From Zychaea mexicana (lineage: Eukaryota; Mucoromycota; Mucoromycetes; Mucorales; Lichtheimiaceae): a stretch of 64,000 nucleotides of DNA. A program made the position numbers and the translations under genes. Below the pieces are notes generated by a model. That model did no database searches. It was not told the DNA's origin and saw only the letters and a program-made list of their open reading frames with translations. The stretch covers positions 1 through 64,000 of the forward strand of contig NW_026516717.1 in NCBI RefSeq assembly GCF_025766255.1, written 5' to 3'. Numbering within the stretch: position 1 is the stretch's first letter; the number at the start of each line of letters is the position of its first letter. Below, piece after piece: positions 55,247-64,000 of this stretch.

Positions 55247-57226
55247 AAGAACGCATTATAAAACTATACCAAGGAAATTATCATATTCGCAGCATCATAT
55301 AACTCATTCATTACATGTCACTTTTTTCTTAAGCATATATGACTATAACTATACTTTACATTTTTTCGACTGACTTTTTTCTCGTTTCCATTGGATCTTA
55401 TTTGTACTTTGATTAGAGTTAGTGTTTTTTGAGGTGTCGGTTGGATTTCGTTAGTGTCGCCTTGGTCATCGTCTTTACCAGGGATATTTGTTTGTTGCAA
55501 AGCTTTTGTTTCGAAACAATCGTTCAAGTCCTGTGATTTCTGAGCCGCTTTACCCTTCTTCAAAACACGAATTGAAAATTCACAGTTCATAAAAAGACCT
55601 TTTGCCAGTATTTTGTCGCTCACACTTATCTTTCCGTCCTATACTTTGGCTAATGGTAAAAGTAGGTTTACCTTGCGCTATTTTTGGTAACTGTTTTCCG
55701 TTTGACACTTTCCACAATTACCCCTCGATTCCCTTTTGAACTACGGAATTTCGACGGTCCCGGTGGTGACACTGGGAAGATAAATTTACTAGAAGAGGCT
55801 GTCATTTGAAGTTAATGTTGGCGTATGATATGTAAACTGGTGTGCTTTTATATTAGGCACACACTCGCGAAAGTATATAGAAAGGAGACACGGAAGAAAT
55901 TCTTTTTTTATGCGCGCTGAAGGAGCGTCGAGTTATATTTCAGACTACTTCATACATATTGAGCGGTAGAATAAAGTGATTAAAGTACATAATTTAAAGT
56001 AAATACAATTTTGTGTATAAAAACTAGTGAGCTTTAAGTGAATGGAAGAAATAATATTCTAGGGAATAAAAGGAGTGTTGTGAAAAACATGATTTCAGTG
56101 AGCTTTCTTTATAGTTTCTATGACGAAAGCGAAAATAATGTGCCACTGGATAGGTGGCGGGTTCAGGGAGAAATGCAGATTGAATATGCCTTGCTGGTAA
56201 GACCAAACTTTCTTCCGTAGACACTGAATAACTCACTTTACTGTTTCATTGTGTAATACAGTATATTTTCTGGCTATCTATCGTGCTTTTTACAGTATAT
56301 CCCGTTCAGTATTATACTTCAAATCATATATTATAGTTAATCAAGGAAACCAACAACTCAGCCAATGTAATCAGTAACTACACTTTGCGATGGGATAAAA
56401 TACGAAATGATCCACAATGTTCTCTACCTGGCCATTAAGCTCATTGACTTCAATAGTGAAAAATAGTAGTAATGTCGCAGCATGCTTCTTGGCCCGAATC
56501 ATGAATTAATTAGATCCACGGACTAATACCATGTACTGTTCATGTTCCTTTTTTATCTTTGGTGTTTACAAGAAGCTACCACACTGATCGCAATAACACT
56601 TCTTTGACTACAAAGCGCCAATCCTTTTAAGTCCTTCCATGATTATTACCAACATTCGTCAGATTTTTAATAATAATAATGATATCGTCGATATTGTATA
56701 CTATATCGGTTCTTATCGCAATAAACAGTTCAATCAACCGTCCTATTCTGTGGTTATCTGGTGGGATTCCTTCGAGGTGGTTATCTTCTTCATGTGGTTT
56801 CTAAGTTTCTATGTATAAAAATACGACAGTAAAAATAGTGGCATACTACAGTATAAAAGACTGGTCTTTTATTATTCCGTTTTGGCTATTCTAAACTCTT
56901 GTCACTACGCACCAACATAATACCGCCGCGCTACTATACGTTGACAATATAAACAACGATCACCCTTGTAACGAATAGAAGATAGTCAGGCGGGATTCCA
57001 CAGCACCGTAATTGTAATGTATTATTGATTGAATCATATGGCAATTGCTGAGGCAGATTATCAAAAAGAAAGAATAAAAGTATCCCACTCCATTACAGGC
57101 AATAAAGGATATCTAAAAACAACCATGTATCTTCTTATTGCCTTTGTACCTATCGTTTATTACTGGCTACAGATCCACCTGCCAAAAAGCGACTCGAAAT
57201 AGTCACAAATTACAAAAAAGAATTGA
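55247..57226. other. Spacer with one possible minus-strand gene
   Basis: Beyond the candidate gene listed separately (55318-55807), the stretch 55810-57226 is AT-rich with short frames and no recognisable feature. Confidence 0.4.
55318..55807 (-). CDS. Hypothetical protein, one or two exons
   Basis: On the minus strand, ATG 55807 opens a Ser/Pro-rich basic segment (TASSSKFIFPVSPPGPSKFR). A second open segment up to 55650 reads DGKISVSDKILAKGLFMNCE, then FSIRVLKKGKAAQKSQDLND and a C-terminus with KKVSRKNVKYSYSH. A phase-compatible intron would run from GGG|GTAATT (about 55723) to TATAG|GACGG (about 55650). The more obvious donor GCAAG|GTAAAC breaks the frame. The protein is small and basic, with no family that I recognise. 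It is convergent with the transporter gene. Confidence 0.4.
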
Positions 57227-57301
57227 TGCCTGTACGCTGATTCGAACAACGAACCTTTGGTTTACAAGACCAACGCTCTAGCCAATTGGAGCTACACAGG
57301 C
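57227..57301 (-). tRNA. tRNA-Thr (anticodon UGU)
   Basis: The 75-base minus-strand sequence folds as a complete tRNA. The acceptor stem is GCCTGTG with TACAGGC (last pair G-U) plus discriminator A. The D arm is GCTC...GAGC. The anticodon arm is TTGGT-CTTGTAA-ACCAA with anticodon TGT, the variable loop has five bases, and the T arm is CGTTG-TTCGAAT-CAGCG. No intron and no encoded CCA. It reads ACA codons. Confidence 0.93.
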
Positions 57302-57868
57302 TTCGTTGGCACTCCATCTCAAACATAAATTATATACCTAAAAAATTGCGAAAATTTTATTATTATTTATTATTATTTTCTACTCTTCTTTAAATATTAT
57401 TTAGTGACTTTCTATGAGAACTAGGGATAATTTCTACCAAAAGAAAGGGAAAATTATTACAGCTGTAATAATATAGCTGGTAATACAGTAAAGAGGCTTT
57501 AAAAAAAGATATTTTATTTTAAAGGTTTATATTTTTTAGAAAAAATAACATTATACAATATATAAGTTTATAATGCCTATACTAGAAAAAACAGTGTGTA
57601 TTAAACTTATATTCAACCATTTCACACGTTTAAAATCAGTACGTATTCAACTGATACTCAACTAATAGTCAACTATATATGTGGTATACTGATATTCAAC
57701 TGATATTCTACTCTACATATTTAACTAATATTCAACTAATATTCATCTAGTATAATCATTGTTCAACCCATATACCCATTTAACAGCGATTCCACTTACC
57801 CACCATCAAGGATAAGTATGCTGATGGTAATATAATTAACTATCACTGAATTTTAAGCTATACTGCAT
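57302..57868. repeat. AT-rich spacer with ATTCAACT-type short repeats
   Basis: Between about 57611 and 57770 the motif ATTCAACTRATA and variants (ATACTCAACTAATA, ATATTCAACTAAT, ATTCATCTAG) occurs at least eight times at irregular 10-25 base spacing. No coding frame. Confidence 0.6.
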
Positions 57869-59180
57869 ATGAGAATGATCATATTGTTTCTTGATATTCT
57901 ATATAAGAACAACTACAGTTTTCCTACTACTATGCCTAAAGCAATGTTTTATTTCCCCTTCGAGAAAAAACGCCGATCCCATGACGCCAAATTCCAAAGA
58001 TTGCTGTTGTCAATGCACAATCAGCTCTGGGAGCAAAAAAGAAGAGGAGCTTCAAGAGACGATAGAGTGGCTATGATGATATGATAGACGACGCCGCCTG
58101 CAGGAATAATATATTTGTATCATCATCTACTACGTATTATATAACTTAGTTTTCTATAGTAATAGGCAATCCTCAAGCGCCTCTTTGTGGTATGACCACA
58201 TTAGAGCTCTGGCAAGTACTTGAAAAAGGCGCATTCAGAGACGATTAAGAGCTAGTTGAGCACATTAAACGCTATAGCATCATCAACGTTTAGGCAGCAT
58301 ATACATTGATAAGATGTGTTCTTTTCATTTTTCTTTTTCTTCTCACCAGGCGACAAGAGGAAACACAACAGCAACTGGAGCATAAAGGAAGTGGGTTGGT
58401 GTGATGGAGATGTACGACGAGGAGGAGTAGTAGTTGTCAAAAAGCGCGTCAAAAAAATATAATTTATTCAGATGTAACTTTATAGACACATTCTGTTTGA
58501 TAAGCCATTGTCAATACCTAAGCAGTGACAATGACGCTGCTAATGACTCGTTTGCGAGAAAGCTCCACAGCTTATCACCCTAGAGTAGGAACTAAAACTG
58601 TGGCCTTTACGTCAAACTAGCACAATCAGCCCTTTACAACAAAGTTGTTGGCAACGGACATGGTCCTACACTATTGGCCCTTGTGTTCAACAGAGCGATG
58701 AACGGTTTCTGGGATTTAAAAACAATTTCCGCGGCAACTCACGAGAGAAAAATCGCAAACCGTATCAAGCAAATGACAAAGATTGTCTTTTTTCCTGCAA
58801 CGGCAGAAAGAGCAGAATATTTTAACGGGAGCCAAGTCATGGTCATTGATGAAACATGCAGTAGTAGAATGGAGCCACGCTATGAAGGACCGTATACTGT
58901 TGCACGAAAAAAGAAAAGGCGGTTCTTATATGTACTCAAAGATTAATAGAGTACGGTTTTGCTAATTAGTCGCAATTAGACTGCACCATCACAACATGAA
59001 ACGAATGACACGGTTGAAGAATTTGAGAAAAGCGGTCGATCTTTTACGACAGCAACAAACTGCAGCAGGGACGAACCACACGCGGTGAACTGATAGGGAT
59101 AAGCTGCGAAATCATTTGAGCGGGATCTCTTGGAAACGAGGACTTTTTTTCGTGTATATTAAACGATAGACGGATCCAGC
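57869..59180 (+). pseudogene. Ty3/gypsy retrotransposon pol remnant
   Basis: The frame 58633-58946 reads ALYNKVVGNGHG, VFNRAMNGFWDLKTISAATH, then QVMVIDETCSSRMEPRYEGP and YTVARKKK: the end of a gypsy-type integrase, with the EPRYEGPYTV fold that precedes C-terminal domains. Upstream, 57930-58075 has a Cys/Ser cluster (PNSKDCCCQCTISS, EEELQETIEWL) and 58560-58600 has AYHPRVGTKTVAF, as in integrase cores. An in-frame stop and missing parts (no reverse transcriptase) show a decayed, internally deleted copy. LTRs were not identified. Confidence 0.65.
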
Positions 59181-61734
59181 AGGATTGCCGATGACGAAAG
59201 CCGCTACATGAAAACCTAGGTTGGTAGATATATTAAGAGACACAGCGGTAGTTAACGCCAACATGGAAAACTCTGTCCCAAAAGGCAAAAGCTGCTCTTT
59301 TTACTTTGCGGATTGTCGCTTTTGTGTTCAAAATTCGCCATTATCAAAAAAACACCTTTTCCAAAATCTCAATAGCGCCTGACGAGCAACGGATTCACCA
59401 GCAGCTAATGCTCTATTCTGATTTTGTTGCTCGGTAGATGCTTGAGATATTTTTACCCTATACATGGCAATGACAATGAGAGAATTTTAGTTAAAAATCA
59501 ACCAATACAAACACTAAAAAAAAGCTTCCGAGCTGGCTCGTATTTCCGCCGGATAAGAACACTTGGCTATTAAATATCAGACTTGGTATTCGAAAAATAA
59601 GAGCGTCTTTGATCTCGTCTAAAGACATTTATGTTGTTAACAATTTTAACCCACGTTGACTTTATTAAAAAAGACTAGCAAACATCGAAAACACACCCTC
59701 CATACAAGAGCAAAGAGATATTCATGTAGCTCAGCTGGCTCTGCATCATCAAACTCGACGGCGTGGAGAGTTTAAATTTTCGTGAGGAATTCCGCTAGTG
59801 AACTTAAAGCCAGTGTACAATGCGTCGTCTGCATTGAGGAAATGGAGTGTGCACTGGGCTGCACAATGGCAGAAGATGTTGGTTTACATAAAAACGTTGG
59901 TAAAGGAACTACCACTCAATGTCATACAACTTACTGCTTGAATCAGGTTTCTATAACAATTTCAAATTTCACCTGTTCTACGATGGTACCATACGACAAT
60001 CGCCAAACATCTTTGAAGATGAGCACTTGTTCATATCTTTTTTTTTTGACGTCCTCAAAGTGCTGCAATGGTCACCGAGTGTTCCAAGTGCGTCTTTTTG
60101 GGAATTTCAATGGTACTTTCGCGCTCTGTTTTGGCCTCTTTAGACGCTTTCGCTCATGTTTTGTGCAGGCACATACATAATCGATTAATGCATAGCTACA
60201 GTACTGTTTTCATAGCATCAGAGCTTACTTATTGAGTTTTAAGCATCCCCTCCCTTTTCATTCAGCAAACAGCCGTCTGGAATCTCTAGATTAGAGACGA
60301 CGCATATCCTGACGTGAATCTTAAGGTTGCGGGCCACGTCCCCTTTACAAAGTTTTTTGAAGGAAAGGTGCATGTCTGATGCGCCAGAAGCTTTAAGGAA
60401 CTTTTCACAGAAAACTAGGACTGCACTGTGCGCAATATAGAATAGTTCAATTTAGCCCTATATGTATTTGCCTGGATCAGTTCTGGAATTTGGCCTTTTC
60501 CCAACTTTGTTTTTCTTTGGCCATACGTCATTTTCGATATGGAAATCATATTGCCCAGCGATATGTTTCCAGCTTTTCAGATCAACAAGTTCTTGTCACG
60601 TTAGAAACTAATAAAGTGGGAAATATTTCCAAAGGTTTTTTTTTAAAATCAAAAAGAGGGAAAAATAGTGTGTGAAAAGCAAGCTCGGCTATAATAGCAT
60701 GGTGAAATGAATCTCCGTCAGCATACTGATACTTTTGCGGCGCATACACCACCAGGTACTCATACCATTTGCCAAACATAGTGTTCACGTACTTTATGCT
60801 GATGATAGAATGTGTCGGTGACCCCATTCGTATACTCCACAGCAAAGCGAGTAAGAGAGTAGCTTGCTGATGATGGCTCAACTTTTTGGAACGACTGTCG
60901 TCAGGAAAGAAGACCGAGTGAAAGGTTTGAGGTAAAGATTATGACAGTTTCTCGTCCTGAAAGATAAACTACATACTAAAGACCAAGGACGGTCAGATAG
61001 GCAACAGAATGTACCATGTCCCTTATACATAAAGTAGGATCCTCTTCCGTGCGACAACAAGAATGTGACGGCACAATTCTTTGATCTAGAAGCCAAGCTT
61101 CTTCCTTATACAACAACAATCAAAAACTCCGTAAAGCCGTAGCCATAGCACCACCTTGATCTGATGCTAATCATCAGAAATAAACGATAATGCTGCTTAC
61201 ACATACAGAGAGAAGCTGCTGCTTCTTTACAGCAGAAATGTATTAATACAAGCATCTTCCTCTAACAATAAAAAGCGTTGTTTGTAATGATAAAAGTCAC
61301 CACAGAATAACTAAAGACCTATGCTATAATCCCTCGCATTCTATGGGGACTCTTGAGACGGATCGAAAAGACAATGTCGTCAACTGGCTGCTCTTGATGG
61401 TTTCTCACGTTATACATGCGTAATGGCTCAGCACATCTGCTTGAGTTCTGCCAAGTAACACTAGAGACTGTAATTTGACGGGGTCTAAAAAATTGATCGG
61501 CTCTATCGGGGCATTGCCGTGACGCGCCGAAACAAGACGAGCAGGAGAGATGGGGGGGGAGATGCTTTTTAGTAGAAGTGATGGGAAACAAACAGAGGAA
61601 AATCGGCGTTTATAAAAGAGAGGTCCTGCGGTTCTTTTCTTTCTCTCTCTCTCTCTCTCTTCCTATTTTCTCAAATTTGTTTGAGTTTTGTTGAGCACAC
61701 ATTTCCTGATCATTCTGGCTACCACCGTATCAAC
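59181..61734. other. Decayed transposon-like sequence, then promoter region
   Basis: Coding-like scraps include RDIHVAQLALHHQTRRRGEF (59718-59777, plus), ECALGCTMAEDVGLHKNVGK (59782-60180 frame) and, on the minus strand, SIISIKYVNTMFGKWYEYLV (60881-60582). They do not join into a gene and I cannot name the family. A (CT)n run at 61641-61661 lies about 75 bases before the next start. Confidence 0.35.
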
Positions 61735-62330
61735 ATGGCATTCCAATTCGGCAACACGAGCAACAATGGTAAGGATGACGGTGGGGGTGGAGTGTGAATT
61801 ACATGAAAAGAAAAGAAATTTTTCTTATTGTTTATATAATTGTTTGCAGAAAAGTGGGTGTTGACCAATGCGTCCAAGCGTAGAATGGATGATGACGACG
61901 ACGATGATTATGCTGCTGGCACAGCAACAGGCGAAGAGGTACATCATCACACGGTTTACATGACCCAATGCATAAGAATAACAAATGGGATTAAACTAAC
62001 GGTCGTGCACAGGGCATCAAACGGCTGCAGAACCAACAGCATCACCAGCAGAAAACGCAGATTGATCTCACCACGCAAAACCAGCCAAACCTGCCGTCAA
62101 TTACGTTTGCCTCTGCCGACTATCGTCCACCCCCACGACCAGACGCGCTTTGGCTACGAGCACCACCACCAGCAACGCACACTGTGATGGACGAGGACCT
62201 GACCGATGAAGACGATGGACAGGCAGTTTTGACACCGTCGACGTCGTTGCAGCATCCATCGACGAGCAAACCACACCAGTACAGCACGACTCCCCTCGCC
62301 GGTTACGGGGTGGCGACTCCCCCCATGTAG
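61735..62330 (+). CDS. Small hypothetical protein
   Basis: Three exons, 61735-61768, 61850-61938 and 62013-62330, in frame, give 146 residues. The start reads MAFQFGNTSNN; the middle has KWVLTNASKRRMDDDDDDDY, with a basic-acidic switch, then IKRLQNQQHHQQKTQIDLTT. Residues 75-95 contain ITFASADYRPPPRPDALWLR, the part most likely to be conserved. The C-terminus is Ser/Thr/Pro-rich and ends ATPPM. No domain recognised; likely an intrinsically disordered nuclear or cytosolic protein. Splice sites (GTAAGG, GTACAT) and the CT-rich promoter support a real gene. Confidence 0.6.
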
Positions 62331-62677
62331 ATAACATCATCATCATCATTAACATCATTATCATCAGCCATTGCCATCATCTGTTCTTTCTTTCTTTCTC
62401 TCTCTCTCTCTGTGTGTGTGTGCAGCTTGCTGGTCATCCTGTGTATATATATTAAAAGTCAAAGTAGTCATAATAAAAATATAATAAATCAGTGCCTGGG
62501 TTTGAACTTGCCCTCTCTCTCATCTTTCTTTCTCTCTCTTGGCCCTCTTTTTTGCGGTTCTTTCTTTCCCCTTCCTTTCTTCCTTTGAGCTATCATTCTT
62601 GCTACAACAGAGGCTAGTACAAATAACGCACCCCACTCCCTCTCTCTCTCTCTCTTATTTATGTTGGAAAACCTTCA
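62331..62677. other. Short intergenic region with pyrimidine tracts
   Basis: It holds (ATC)n at 62337-62349, (TC)n tracts at 62393-62410, 62513-62538 and 62640-62655, and AATAAA-like signals at about 62472-62486. The last CT tract lies about 20 bases before the next ATG. Confidence 0.5.
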
Positions 62678-64000
62678 ATGCTCCCCACAACAACAACAAC
62701 AACAACATACGGTTTTGTGCTTGTCCTGCTTCTCGTTCTCTCCTTGCTCGCTGAGCCACCCGTCGACGCCAACGTCGACGCCGCCGAGAAGCTAATTCCA
62801 TTCGACGATGGCAACATCAAGTACTTTGGCCGATGGCAGCTGACCGAGCACGACATGCGGAGCAACTGGCCTGGTGCCTATTTCAAGACAAACGTGTACG
62901 GTGGCCGTAGTATCAAGCTGAGGCTGAATCAGCCGACGCATATCTACGTCCAGTTGGATGAAGGGCCAGTCCGCCAGTTTATTGCAAAGTACACCGGCGC
63001 GTGGCCCATCCAGGTCGATGTGGCGCCGGCGGACCTCACCGATGACCACCAGCACCAACTCGTTGTCGCCGCTGCTGCCAATGCCACCATCTGTCTCGAG
63101 TCGCTCGTCTTGGACATGGCAGGCGATACCACCCCGCCTGCCAACGTATCGCCACAGCTTGTCGAATTTGTCGGCCACGACCTGGCGCTTGGCGTCGGCA
63201 CCTCACAGTCTTTGCTCACTGGGTTTCCCTGGATGGTATCGACCCTGATCGGCGCCGAGCATGCGCAGATCGCCTATAGCCGTGCACGGCTCATGAACGA
63301 TACGACGATCTTGGGCATGGAAACCCGCTATTTTGACTGGTCGCCGCACGAGCTCTTGAGCGACGGCGATCCGTGGGATTTTAGCAGCTATGTGCCTGCA
63401 GCCATTGTCGTCTTGCTCGGCCAGAACGATTACAAAGAGAACGAATACACCGATACGCTCGTCGGTTTCTTGAAACGCATACGAACCCATTTACATTATA
63501 CGTCGATACTTGTACTGTCGGAACCGCTCGGTGATTTGGTGCGCCAATCACAGGATGCAGTCTATCAGCTGAACGATCAAGGCGATCAGAACGTTTTCTT
63601 TGTGGATACAACCGGCTGGGTCCAGTATGGATCGACTGCATTTGCTGACTCTGTAAGTGTTTGGGGGGGGGGCAACCCACTGTGATCACCCACAAAAAAA
63701 CCCAATAGGCAACCCACGACCGCTATCCCCTTAATGGTAACAACAACAACAACAACAACAATAATAATAATAACCTTGTATTTAAATTAGATGCATCTGA
63801 ATGACGCAGGCCAGGATCGTTTAGCACGAAAGCTCGCACCGTTGCTCACAGCACGCCTGTCAACACCACCACAACCGTTGCCAGGGCCACCGCCGAATCC
63901 AAGCCTGCCGCATGACTGGCAAACGATGGACGTGGGCGAGGAAGATGCCGTGGGACTGCCTGGATCCGTATCGTTCGACTCGCCACACACGTTCACGCTA
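62678..64000 (+). CDS. Secreted CE2-like SGNH-fold protein, partial
   Basis: Exon 1 (62678-63652) and exon 2 (63791 to beyond the window) join in frame as FADS|MHLNDAG. A signal peptide covers about residues 1-31 (YGFVLVLLLVLSLLA). Residues 35-150 look like the N-terminal beta-sandwich of carbohydrate esterase family 2 (YFGRWQLTEHDMRSNWPGAY, IYVQLDEGPVRQF). The SGNH domain follows: block I FVGHDLALG (Gly166-His167-Asp168), block III LLGQNDYK (Asn250) and block V MHLNDAG (His327). In related esterases block I has Ser where Asp168 stands here, so classic catalysis may be lost. CE2 enzymes deacetylate xylan-type polysaccharides. After a Pro-rich linker (STPPQPLPGPPPNPS) a further region starts and runs off the edge. 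Confidence 0.8.

Noticed and set aside
59727..59775. GTAGCTCAGCTGGC, resembling a tRNA D-arm
   Set aside because: No anticodon arm, T arm or acceptor stem follows; the stretch is better explained as transposase-like coding sequence (HVAQLALHHQTRR).

Overview
The window looks like nuclear DNA of an early-diverging fungus, most likely Mucoromycota (Mucorales-like). It has many short GT-AG introns (about 50-130 bp), short intergenic spaces and fungal gene content (an exomer ChAPs protein, a Zn2Cys6 regulator, a DHA1-type MFS exporter, a Pho80-type cyclin). It also has AT-rich and GC-richer transposons nested in each other. The lineage call is inference from gene content and style; no rRNA is present.

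Region 1 (1-18.9 kb) is a transposon graveyard. It holds the 5' end of a Tigger/pogo element (1-947), a 310-bp foldback element (963-1271), and three related AT-rich DDE elements: A (about 2020-2790), B (about 3573-4965) and C (about 9535-13790). Element B sits inside a decayed casein-kinase-1-like gene. Element C sits inside a decayed MULE-type transposase and carries a further 363-bp insertion. B and C share a layout: a DDE transposase ending in a chromodomain on the minus strand, facing a different convergent cargo ORF in each. In C the cargo is a broken CRESS-type Rep (HUH plus SF3 helicase); in B it is a small Cys/His-rich protein. Between them lies an insert resembling a mitochondrial linear plasmid (about 6190-7590), with an RNA polymerase fragment and mitochondrial-style hairpins. 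A second decayed MULE-type transposase lies at 16.2-18.8 kb. Region 2 (19-22.4 kb) is decayed or unassigned sequence.

Region 3 (22.4-37.9 kb) is compact and genic: a Sds3/BRMS1-like histone deacetylase subunit, a CCHC zinc-knuckle SR protein (ZCCHC10-like), a ChAPs exomer protein, lariat debranching enzyme DBR1, a BORCS5-like protein, a 2OG-Fe(II) prolyl-hydroxylase-like enzyme and poly(A) polymerase. Several act in RNA processing or membrane traffic, but nothing in the sequence shows co-regulation.

Region 4 (38-64 kb) alternates genes and spacers: a quinolinate phosphoribosyltransferase pseudogene followed by a 110-bp minisatellite, other decayed coding sequence, an MBOAT/wax-synthase-like enzyme, a Pho80-type cyclin, a promethin/LDAF1-like membrane protein, a Zn2Cys6 regulator, an 11-exon MFS exporter with micro-exons, a tRNA-Thr(UGU), a Ty3/gypsy remnant, a small unknown protein, and a secreted CE2-like SGNH protein running off the right edge. 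All exon joins were read by eye from splice signals and frame continuity, without transcript data.
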